A stretch of DNA of 61,763 bases from Alphaproteobacteria bacterium (GTDB taxonomy: Bacteria > Pseudomonadota > Alphaproteobacteria > UBA9219): NCBI GenBank assembly GCA_028690155.1, contig JAQVBU010000013.1, positions 1 to 61,763 on the forward strand, in the 5' to 3' direction. Below, piece by piece: positions 46,895-54,539 of the stretch. A model generated the notes under the pieces. The model did not search any database, had not been told where the DNA came from, and worked only from the letters and a program-made list of their open reading frames with translations. Each line of letters opens with the position of its first letter. Position 1 is the first letter of the stretch. A program made the position numbers and the translations under genes.

Positions 46895-48982
46895 ATGCGC
46901 CCGGCAATCCTCAATCCTCTGTTTGCGGGCGTCACGTCGCTGAAGGGCGTCGGACCGAGGTTCGGGGCTTTCTACAAAAAATTGTGCGGCGATTTTGTCG
47001 TCGACCTTCTGTGGCATCTGCCTTCGGATGTCATCGATCGGACCTACACGCCGTCGTCGCTGCGCCATGCGGAAAAAAACCGTGTCGCCACACTGACCGC
47101 TACCGTTATCGAGCATCAGCCGCCTCAAGGACGAGGCAAGCCGTATCGTATCGTCACAGAATGTCTGGACGATACGTTGGCGCTCGCGTACTTCAATGTC
47201 AAAGGCGATTATTTGGAGCGCCTCTATCCTGTCGGCCAACGCGTAACGGTCAGCGGTTTTTTGGAGCGATACCGTTCATCGTGGGTTATGAACCATCCCG
47301 CCTACGCCGTTCCGGCAGACCGGTCGGATACCATTCCGTCGTTCGAGCCTGTCTACCCCCTGACGGCAGGCCTAAGCGGCAAAATGGTGCAAAAAACCAT
47401 AGCCCAAGCCTTGGAGCGCGCGCCCACCCTCCCGGAATGGAACGACAAAGACCTTCTCAAACGCGAAGACTGGCCCGCTTGGAAGCCGGCATTGTTGGGG
47501 GCGCATACGCCTGCGGTCGCCACACCGGACGAAGCGCAAAAAAAGAATCTTCGGCGCTTAGCCTATGATGAACTTCTCGCCGACCAGTTGGCACTTGCCA
47601 TCATTCGCCTTCACCACAAAAACGCCGGTGGACGGGCCTTCAAAGCGACCGGGACAATCACGAAAAAACTCGACGCATCGCTGCCTTTTGCGCTGACCGA
47701 ATCGCAAAGAAAAGCCATCAAGGAAATTGCGAACGATATGAGCGCGCCTAAACGCATGCTCCGGCTTTTGCAGGGCGATGTCGGCGCGGGAAAAACGCTG
47801 GTGGCCTTGTACGCCATGCTGCACGCTGTCGAAGCGGGCTCGCAAGCGGCCCTGATGGCTCCAACCGAGATTCTGGCCAAACAGCATTACGCCACGCTGT
47901 CGGCGTTTCTAAAACCCCTCGGCCTTCCAATCGGGCTCGTTCTTGGACGCGGCCGCAGCAAGGAAAGACAAGAGACCTTGGACGCCTTGGCCGATGGATC
48001 GCTGAAATTGGTCGTGGGCACACACGCGCTGTTTCAGGAGGATATCGCTTTTTATGACTTAGGCTTTGCCGTCGTCGACGAACAACACCGCTTTGGCGTC
48101 AACCAGCGCCTCTTACTGTCAGAAAAAGGGCGCGGCGTCGATATCTTGGCGATGACGGCCACCCCCATTCCGCGCACCTTGACCCTGACAGCCTACGGCG
48201 ACATGGATGTGTCGCGGCTGACCGAAAAACCGGCAGGCCGTCAAAAAATCGACACGCGCGTCATCGACATGACGCGCCTCGACGACGTGATCCAAGGCAT
48301 CAAACGCCAAACGGCCGCAGGCGCGCAGGTCTATTGGGTTTGCCCGTTGATCGAGGAGTCCGAAAACTCGGACCTTGCCGCCGCCACCGAACGGGCGGCG
48401 CTGTTGAAGCCTTTTCTGGGCAACGAGGCGGTCGGCCTTGTGCATGGCCGGATGAAATCGGCCGAGAAAGACGCCGCCATGCAGGCTTTTGCCGAAGGAA
48501 AGCTGAAAGTCCTCGTGGCCACGACCGTGATCGAAGTCGGCGTCGATGTCCCTGCCGCGTCCGTCATGGTCGTCGAGCACGCCGAACGTTTCGGTCTTGC
48601 GCAGTTGCACCAGCTTCGGGGCCGAGTCGGACGGGGGCAGGAAAAATCGCACTGCCTCCTCCTGTATCAGGCCCCGTTAGGGACCATGGCCAAAGCGCGG
48701 CTGACGCTGTTGCGCGAAACGGACGACGGGTTCTTGATCGCCGAAGAAGACTTGCGCCTGCGCGGCGCGGGGGAGCTTTTAGGCACAAGGCAAAGCGGCC
48801 TTCGTCTGTTCCGCCTTGCCGACTTGACGCGCGACAGCGACCTTCTCGCCATGGCCCATCAGGATGCGGCAGCCGTTCTCGCGAAAGATCCGTTGCTGGA
48901 GTCGGAACGCGGACAGGCGCTTCGCGTTTTGCTTTATCTCTTTGCGAAGGACTCGTCGGTGCCGCTTTTGCGCGCGGGTTAA
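46895..48982 (+). CDS. recG: ATP-dependent DNA helicase RecG
   Basis: A 695-residue helicase that remodels stalled forks and Holliday junctions. The wedge (OB-fold) domain is about 50-150. The P-loop GDVGAGKT is at 294-301, the Walker B segment VVDEQHRFGV follows, and helicase motif VI is QLRGRVGRGQEKSHC. The TRG-like C terminus is present. It follows the permease gene with 1 base between and ends 4 bases into the convergent LysE gene. Confidence 0.97.
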   Translation: MRPAILNPLFAGVTSLKGVGPRFGAFYKKLCGDFVVDLLWHLPSDVIDRTYTPSSLRHAEKNRVATLTATVIEHQPPQGRGKPYRIVTECLDDTLALAYFNVKGDYLERLYPVGQRVTVSGFLERYRSSWVMNHPAYAVPADRSDTIPSFEPVYPLTAGLSGKMVQKTIAQALERAPTLPEWNDKDLLKREDWPAWKPALLGAHTPAVATPDEAQKKNLRRLAYDELLADQLALAIIRLHHKNAGGRAFKATGTITKKLDASLPFALTESQRKAIKEIANDMSAPKRMLRLLQGDVGAGKTLVALYAMLHAVEAGSQAALMAPTEILAKQHYATLSAFLKPLGLPIGLVLGRGRSKERQETLDALADGSLKLVVGTHALFQEDIAFYDLGFAVVDEQHRFGVNQRLLLSEKGRGVDILAMTATPIPRTLTLTAYGDMDVSRLTEKPAGRQKIDTRVIDMTRLDDVIQGIKRQTAAGAQVYWVCPLIEESENSDLAAATERAALLKPFLGNEAVGLVHGRMKSAEKDAAMQAFAEGKLKVLVATTVIEVGVDVPAASVMVVEHAERFGLAQLHQLRGRVGRGQEKSHCLLLYQAPLGTMAKARLTLLRETDDGFLIAEEDLRLRGAGELLGTRQSGLRLFRLADLTRDSDLLAMAHQDAAAVLAKDPLLESERGQALRVLLYLFAKDSSVPLLRAG

Positions 48983-49644
48983 AGCGCCGGCCCGCCGGCA
49001 AGATAGCTGTGAATGCCGCTGAAGAACGCCCACAAGGCCAAAAGGCTCAAGCCGACGGCCGTGATGCGATTGACGGTAATAATGCGCTGCTCCGTGAAAT
49101 GCTTGCGCAGCAGGACGCCGACGCAAATCGACAGCATGAACCACCATAAGGCCGATCCGGCAAAAATCCCACCGATCAGCACACCGGCTTCAAGCTTGCG
49201 CGACACGGCGCCGAAAGCCGCCACGACGGCCAGGGTTCCGAAAAGGGTGATGGGGTTGGTCAACGTGATGACGAACCCGCTCAAAGCCGCCCGGATGGAG
49301 TTCTTCAAGGTGCTGCCCTTGGGAAGCTCCATAACCTTCGTCACAAATTCGGGAGCATGTTCGGGGGGATGCGGATGATCAAACCATGTATGCCAAGCCG
49401 TCGCCAGAATAACCAGCCCGCCGATAAGCTGAATGGGCGTTTCGTACTGATGAACCAGCTCAAGAATCGTACTGAGCCCCAACACGGCCATAGCGGCGAA
49501 AAACGCATCGACACAGGCGGAACCAAAGCCGGTCGCCATGCCCACGACGATGCCCTTTTGCAAGGTACGGCGAATGCACAGCAACCCTACGGGGCCGACC
49601 GGAGCCGCAATGACCATTCCCAAAACCAACCCTCGGTACAGCAC
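48979..49644 (-). CDS. LysE-family amino acid exporter
   Basis: A 221-residue inner-membrane protein with six likely helices. The family N terminus LVLGMVIAAPVGPVGLLCIRR and TLTNPITLFGTLA are clear. I choose the GTG at 49644 (MLYRGLVL); a TTG at 49662 is also possible. Longer starts run through non-family sequence. It overlaps recG by 4 bases, tail to tail. The substrate could be lysine, arginine, homoserine or another metabolite. Confidence 0.88.
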   Translation of the reverse strand: MLYRGLVLGMVIAAPVGPVGLLCIRRTLQKGIVVGMATGFGSACVDAFFAAMAVLGLSTILELVHQYETPIQLIGGLVILATAWHTWFDHPHPPEHAPEFVTKVMELPKGSTLKNSIRAALSGFVITLTNPITLFGTLAVVAAFGAVSRKLEAGVLIGGIFAGSALWWFMLSICVGVLLRKHFTEQRIITVNRITAVGLSLLALWAFFSGIHSYLAGGPAL

Positions 49645-49875
49645 ATCGACTTCTTGTAACAAACCCGCTCTCCCTGACTTTGGCCAGAGCAGGATCCTTT
49701 CGGGCCGGCGTGACTCTAAGGTAAGGATCCCGTCCTTAATTTTCCGATGGAGCCGAGCACGTCGTCTCCGACATCGCCTCAAGCGATCGCCGCCCGAAGC
49801 AAATTAAGCGATTCTTGTTATGGCAAAGCGCGTGCCGTTAAGCAACATCAAGGTTGACAGGACGGATAAAAAAGA

Positions 49876-50751
49876 TCAGGAAATCATGGGGATTTGAGGG
49901 TTCTCCCCAGTCCGCGACTCGCGCAACGCCAACGTCATGGCCGCAACGCGCGCCATCGCCTTAACGTCATGAACGCGCACGATGTCCGCGCCGAGCCATA
50001 AAGATACGGCCACCCCGGCCGCCGTAGCCTCACGTCTTTCATCAACCGAAAGGCCCAACAGACGCCCGATGAACGACTTACGCGAAAGAGCCATAAGAAC
50101 GGGATAGCCCAAGGACTTAACTTTATTAAGGTTTGCGATGAGCGCCCTATCCTGTTCCGGCGTTTTTCCAAAACCTATGCCGGGATCAAGGATAATCTTC
50201 TCCCGCGCCACGCCCGAAGCAACCGCATCAGAGGCCAACGTTTTAAGGTCGCGCACCACATCGGCCACAACATCGCCATACACCGCAGCCTCATAAGCGC
50301 CCCCGGCCCTAACATCCCAATGCACGGCGCCGGGTCTCGCCCGATTGTGCATTAAAACAACAGTCGCCCCATGCCGTACGGCGACCTCGCCCATGCGGGG
50401 ATCGGCTTTAAGTCCCGAAATATCGTTAATAATGGACGCCCCGGCCTGAAGCGCCTGTTCAGCCACGACGGCCTTGGTCGTATCCACCGCCAAAGGAACG
50501 TCCGGAAAGGCTTCGGCCAACGCGCCAATAACCGGAACAACACGGCGAATTTCTTCCTCGGCAGAGACCGGCGTCGCCCCCGGACGCGTGCTTTCGCCGC
50601 CTATGTCCAAGATTCCGGCGCCATCGACCACCATCTGTTTTGCTTGCGCAACGGCCTCGGCCTCACCACCCCCATTTTGCAACACCCCGTCGCCCGAAAA
50701 CGAATCGGGCGTAACGTTGACGATGCCCATCACCGAAGGCCAGCGCATCAT
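49876..50751 (-). CDS. folP: Dihydropteroate synthase
   Basis: A 291-residue folate enzyme joining p-aminobenzoate to hydroxymethyl-dihydropterin. Signatures are MGIVNVTPDSFSGDG at the N terminus, DIGGESTRPGA, LDPGIGFGKT, and the C-terminal HDV. The start ATG at 50751 overlaps the folK stop (ATGA), so the two folate genes are coupled. The sequence looks complete. It lies about 230 bases before the LysE gene on the same strand. Confidence 0.98.
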   Translation of the reverse strand: MMRWPSVMGIVNVTPDSFSGDGVLQNGGGEAEAVAQAKQMVVDGAGILDIGGESTRPGATPVSAEEEIRRVVPVIGALAEAFPDVPLAVDTTKAVVAEQALQAGASIINDISGLKADPRMGEVAVRHGATVVLMHNRARPGAVHWDVRAGGAYEAAVYGDVVADVVRDLKTLASDAVASGVAREKIILDPGIGFGKTPEQDRALIANLNKVKSLGYPVLMALSRKSFIGRLLGLSVDERREATAAGVAVSLWLGADIVRVHDVKAMARVAAMTLALRESRTGENPQIPMIS

Positions 50752-51251
50752 GGGAGCAAATCCCCAAGACAGGTTAAATTGCCTTTGGGCAAAACGCCCA
50801 ACATATCTTCGGCCGTCTTTTGCGTCAGGGGATGGCGCCACAACGGCTCGATATCGGCCAAGGGGCGCAGAACAAAATCACGTTCTTGTATACGCGCGTG
50901 AGGGATCGTCAGCTCAGGCGTTTTTAAAACGGTATCGCCGTAAAAAAGAATATCGATATCAATAATTCTTGGCCCATAACGAAAGGTCGGCCGCCTCCCT
51001 ATATCGCTTTCCATATGCTTGACCGCCCACAACAAGGCCACCGGTTCAAGCGCAGTCGTCCCGACCAAAACAGCGTTCAAAAAAACAGGCTGATCGAAAA
51101 CATAGGCCGGCGCCGTTTCATAGACGGGGGAAACGGATCGAACAGAAAGCAAAGACCGTAACGAATGCACCGCCTGGCGCAGAAACCCAAGCCGGTCGCC
51201 AAGATTCGAACCTAAAGCCAACGCAACGGGAACGGAAAGAGATTCACTCAC
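50748..51251 (-). CDS. folK: 2-amino-4-hydroxy-6-hydroxymethyldihydropteridine pyrophosphokinase
   Basis: A 167-residue HPPK enzyme. Visible are ALGSNLGDRLGFL at the N terminus, SPVYETAP, and GPRIIDIDILFYGD with the Mg-binding Asp pair. I start it at the GTG at 51251, with GGAG upstream; a TTG at 51278 is possible. It overlaps both hda (8 bases) and folP. Confidence 0.97.
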   Translation of the reverse strand: MSESLSVPVALALGSNLGDRLGFLRQAVHSLRSLLSVRSVSPVYETAPAYVFDQPVFLNAVLVGTTALEPVALLWAVKHMESDIGRRPTFRYGPRIIDIDILFYGDTVLKTPELTIPHARIQERDFVLRPLADIEPLWRHPLTQKTAEDMLGVLPKGNLTCLGDLLP

Positions 51252-51915
51252 AAAGATTCTCCAAAAAGTTACGAACAAGCGCGACGGATATCTTACGTCC
51301 TTCGGCTAACGCCATCTTGTCAAGTTTGTCAACAAGAGTACGAACGCTGGCCGCGTCGCGCGGCAGACGCGAAGCCATATAATCGAGAACGCCCGCACCC
51401 AAAGTCACCTGACGGTCGGCGAACTGTTTAAGAATAAGGGCCTGAAGCAGCGTGTCGTCAGGCTCTTTAAGGACAGCCGACGGCAGGGTCAAAAGACGCG
51501 AACGCAAATCGGGCAACAAGAACCCCGTATGGGAGACGCCCCGCGGCAAGGTTAGAAGAAGAAAGCCGCCGCTTTCCTTAAGCGCGTTAAAAAGGTGGAA
51601 AAGCTGTTCTTCGGCCAAGGCATCCCCCGCCAAGCGCTCGGCATTGTCGAAAGCCACGTTTTTTGTCGGAAACGCCCGCCAATCCTCTTTCATAAGCGCG
51701 TCTTTTGTTAGGCCGATACCCCCGGCTTTTTCGAGCCACAACGAGGCAAGATGGGTTTTTCCGCTTCCGGGAAGCCCTGTCAGAACGAGCCCATGCGAAG
51801 GCCAGTCCGGCCACCGATCAACCCACGCGGCCGCTTCTTTGTTGCAGGGCGTCACAAGAAAATCGTCGGCGCTCATGGCGGCATTGTACGGCAAAGGAAG
51901 AGGAAGTTGACGCAT
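51244..51915 (-). CDS. hda: DnaA regulatory inactivator Hda-like AAA+ protein
   Basis: A 223-residue AAA+ protein resembling DnaA domain III. The N-terminal QLPLPL (residues 3-8) fits the clamp-binding motif through which Hda docks on the sliding clamp and promotes DnaA-ATP hydrolysis. Walker A is GLPGSGKTHLA (about 47-57). The C-terminal lid region ends LENLCE. It is in the leftward group perM-hda-folK-folP. The replication-control role is the family's; a DnaA paralogue without that role is less likely. Confidence 0.93.
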   Translation of the reverse strand: MRQLPLPLPYNAAMSADDFLVTPCNKEAAAWVDRWPDWPSHGLVLTGLPGSGKTHLASLWLEKAGGIGLTKDALMKEDWRAFPTKNVAFDNAERLAGDALAEEQLFHLFNALKESGGFLLLTLPRGVSHTGFLLPDLRSRLLTLPSAVLKEPDDTLLQALILKQFADRQVTLGAGVLDYMASRLPRDAASVRTLVDKLDKMALAEGRKISVALVRNFLENLCE

Positions 51916-51917
51916 CT

Positions 51918-52979
51918 TTATTTATAAAAAGAACTCGATTGATACTGACGAACGCCAAAGCGCACCAAAACGCCAACCACAGCGGCGACCGGAACGGCAA
52001 TCAACGCGCCCGTAAAGCCCATAAGCTTGATCCCCGAAATAAGCGCGAACAAAATCCATACCGGATGAAGCCCGATGCGCTGGCCCACAAGGCGCGGCGT
52101 CAGCACATAGCCTTCCAAGAACTGGCCCACGGCAAACACAGCGAAGACCAAGCCGATGCGAAGCCAATCGCCTTCAAATTGAACCGCCGCCAAGAGAACG
52201 CTCGTCACCCAGCCAAAGACGGTCCCCACATAAGGAATGATGGTAAGCACGCCGGCCACAAGGCCCACCGTCGCCCCATATTCAAGACCGTTCAACGCAA
52301 GGCCCGCGCTATAGAAGAGTCCCAAGAACAAACAAACAATCGCCTGTCCGCGCAAAAAGCCCGATAAGGTTTGATTGATCTCGGCCATCTGCTCGCGAAT
52401 AATATCATAGTGCTTACGCGGGATGAGCCGATCCACGGCATGAGTCAGCTTGTCCCAATCGCGCAAAACATAAAACGCCGTAACCGGCATCAAGATAGCC
52501 AAGCCCACGGCGTCAAGAAGAACAAACCCCCCGCTGACAAGACCGCGCAACGCATGGCCAACCCACCCCACGGCGTCTCCCGTGGTTTGCGTAGCGGCGG
52601 AACGAATTTTTTCGACATCCTCCGGCAAAAAGCGCGACAGCCAATGCTGAGCCCACGGCAGGTATTGTTCACGAAGATGCGACGCATAATCGGGCAACGC
52701 CGCAATCAACGCCCCGATTTGGGTGCTGATCATCGGCCACGTCAACAGCATGAGGGCTAACGCGATAAAAAGAAAAGCCGACAGAACGAAAAGAGCCCCG
52801 AGCCAACGGGCTAAACCGTGCCGCGCGAAAAAAGCGACGGCCGGGGCCAAAAAATAGGCGATGGCAATCCCTGCAACGAAAGGAAACAAAACAGGGTTAA
52901 AAACCCAAGCAAGGAAACCCACGCCCGCGAGGAGCAAGAGCCAAAAAAGCAAAGATCGGGTCGAGGGGGCCAAAGGCAT
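51918..52979 (-). CDS. AI-2E/PerM-family membrane protein
   Basis: A 353-residue permease-like protein of the PerM (AI-2E transporter) family. Eight hydrophobic helices are suggested, with the central soluble loop (residues about 95-150) and the GYVLTPRLVGQRIGLHPVWIL segment that marks the family. It sits 2 bp before hda, as in many alphaproteobacteria. Substrate unknown. Confidence 0.93.
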   Translation of the reverse strand: MPLAPSTRSLLFWLLLLAGVGFLAWVFNPVLFPFVAGIAIAYFLAPAVAFFARHGLARWLGALFVLSAFLFIALALMLLTWPMISTQIGALIAALPDYASHLREQYLPWAQHWLSRFLPEDVEKIRSAATQTTGDAVGWVGHALRGLVSGGFVLLDAVGLAILMPVTAFYVLRDWDKLTHAVDRLIPRKHYDIIREQMAEINQTLSGFLRGQAIVCLFLGLFYSAGLALNGLEYGATVGLVAGVLTIIPYVGTVFGWVTSVLLAAVQFEGDWLRIGLVFAVFAVGQFLEGYVLTPRLVGQRIGLHPVWILFALISGIKLMGFTGALIAVPVAAVVGVLVRFGVRQYQSSSFYK

Positions 52980-53104
52980 GGAACATCTCGTTGAAAGAAA
53001 AGGGATCGCACAGAAAAGATTAGCCGAGGAAAGGCTGTTATTGCAATAAGATCAGACTTTCTGCTACAAGCCCATAAAACAAACGAAAAACGAGAAAAGC
53101 GACT

Positions 53105-54493
53105 GTGACGACTTTTGCCGATTTAGGGCTTAACGAAACGCTCCTCAAGGCCATTGAGGACGTTGGGTATAAAATTCCCACCCCTATCCAAGAACAAGCC
53201 ATTCCGACCATTCTGCAAGGACGCGACCTTATGGGGTGCGCCCAAACGGGAACGGGGAAGACGGCAAGCTTTGTGCTGCCCATGCTGGAAATCCTCAACG
53301 CCGGGCGGGCAAGAGCGCGGATGCCGCGTTCGCTGATCCTTGAGCCGACCCGCGAGCTGGCTGCCCAAGTCGCCGAAAATTTTGAGAAATATGGTAAATA
53401 TCACAAGCTTACCATGGCCCTTCTGATCGGCGGCGAAACGATGGTCGAACAGATCCGCGCGCTGGACAGCAGCGTGGACGTGCTGATCGCGACGCCGGGC
53501 CGCATGCTGGATCTCTTCGAGCGCGGCAAGATCATGTTGGCCGACATAAAAATCTTCGTGATCGACGAAGCCGATCGTATGCTGGACATGGGCTTCATTC
53601 CCGATGTCGAACGCATCGCCAAGATTCTGCCGCCCTTGCGGCAAACGCTTCTCTTTTCAGCCACGATGCCGCCTGAGATCAAGAAGCTGGCCGAACGGTT
53701 TCTTAGCAATCCCAAAATCGTTGCCGTGTCGCCTCCGGCCACAACAGCCGAAGGAGTCTCTCAAACCCTGATTGTCTTGGCGCAAGACAGCGCTTGGTTA
53801 AAACGTGAGGCGCTACGCTTCCTGCTAAAACGCGACCAAGTCAAAAACGCCTTTATCTTCTGCAACCGGAAAAGAGATGTGGCAGACCTTCATAAGTCCT
53901 TGATTAGGCATGGATTTAATGCAGGTGCGTTGCATGGCGACATGGAGCAGTCCGATCGAACAGCAACGCTCGACAAGTTTCGGCACAACGAGATTTCCCT
54001 TCTTGTGTGCAGTGATGTTGCGGCGCGGGGCCTCGATATCGGTGCCGTTAGCCATGTCTTCAACTTTGACGTTCCTTTTAACGCGGAAGACTATGTGCAC
54101 CGCATTGGGCGAACGGCGCGTGCGGGGCTAAGCGGCACGGCCTACACGCTTGTGACGCCCGAGGACACCAAGCAAGTGGACGCCATCGAGGCCTTGATTA
54201 AGCAAACGCTGCCACGCGAAATCTTGACCGATCTGGGCGAACCGAGCGATGTCAAAAAGCCGTTCCGCCGCCATAAGGCTGAAAGAACCGCCTCGAAACG
54301 CGGCGTGAGGCGCCCAACGGCGGCCGAAAGTCGCCTTAAGGAGCCCCCAACGTCCCCGGTTCCCTCCGCAAAGACCGACAAAAAAACCAAAGCGATAAGA
54401 AAACCCGAAACCGAGCCTGCGGCCGGGTTCGAAGACGATCTTCCCGCCTTTTTACGCAGGCCTCCGATTTTTCCAAAATCGACGGAAAAGTAA
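53105..54493 (+). CDS. DEAD-box ATP-dependent RNA helicase
   Basis: A 462-residue RhlE-like RNA helicase. The Q motif (PTPIQEQAIP, near 25-34), AQTGTGKT (46-53), DEAD in VIDEADRMLDMGF, SAT, and HRIGRTARAG are all present. The C-terminal tail (about 375-462) is Lys/Arg/Pro-rich and probably binds RNA. The start is the GTG at 53105, fixed by the family N terminus. lptD follows after 46 bp on the same strand. Confidence 0.96.
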   Translation: MTTFADLGLNETLLKAIEDVGYKIPTPIQEQAIPTILQGRDLMGCAQTGTGKTASFVLPMLEILNAGRARARMPRSLILEPTRELAAQVAENFEKYGKYHKLTMALLIGGETMVEQIRALDSSVDVLIATPGRMLDLFERGKIMLADIKIFVIDEADRMLDMGFIPDVERIAKILPPLRQTLLFSATMPPEIKKLAERFLSNPKIVAVSPPATTAEGVSQTLIVLAQDSAWLKREALRFLLKRDQVKNAFIFCNRKRDVADLHKSLIRHGFNAGALHGDMEQSDRTATLDKFRHNEISLLVCSDVAARGLDIGAVSHVFNFDVPFNAEDYVHRIGRTARAGLSGTAYTLVTPEDTKQVDAIEALIKQTLPREILTDLGEPSDVKKPFRRHKAERTASKRGVRRPTAAESRLKEPPTSPVPSAKTDKKTKAIRKPETEPAAGFEDDLPAFLRRPPIFPKSTEK

Positions 54494-54539
54494 GAATACT
54501 TCTTGCCCCGACGCAGCGGCTCTGGCAATCCTTAGCCTT

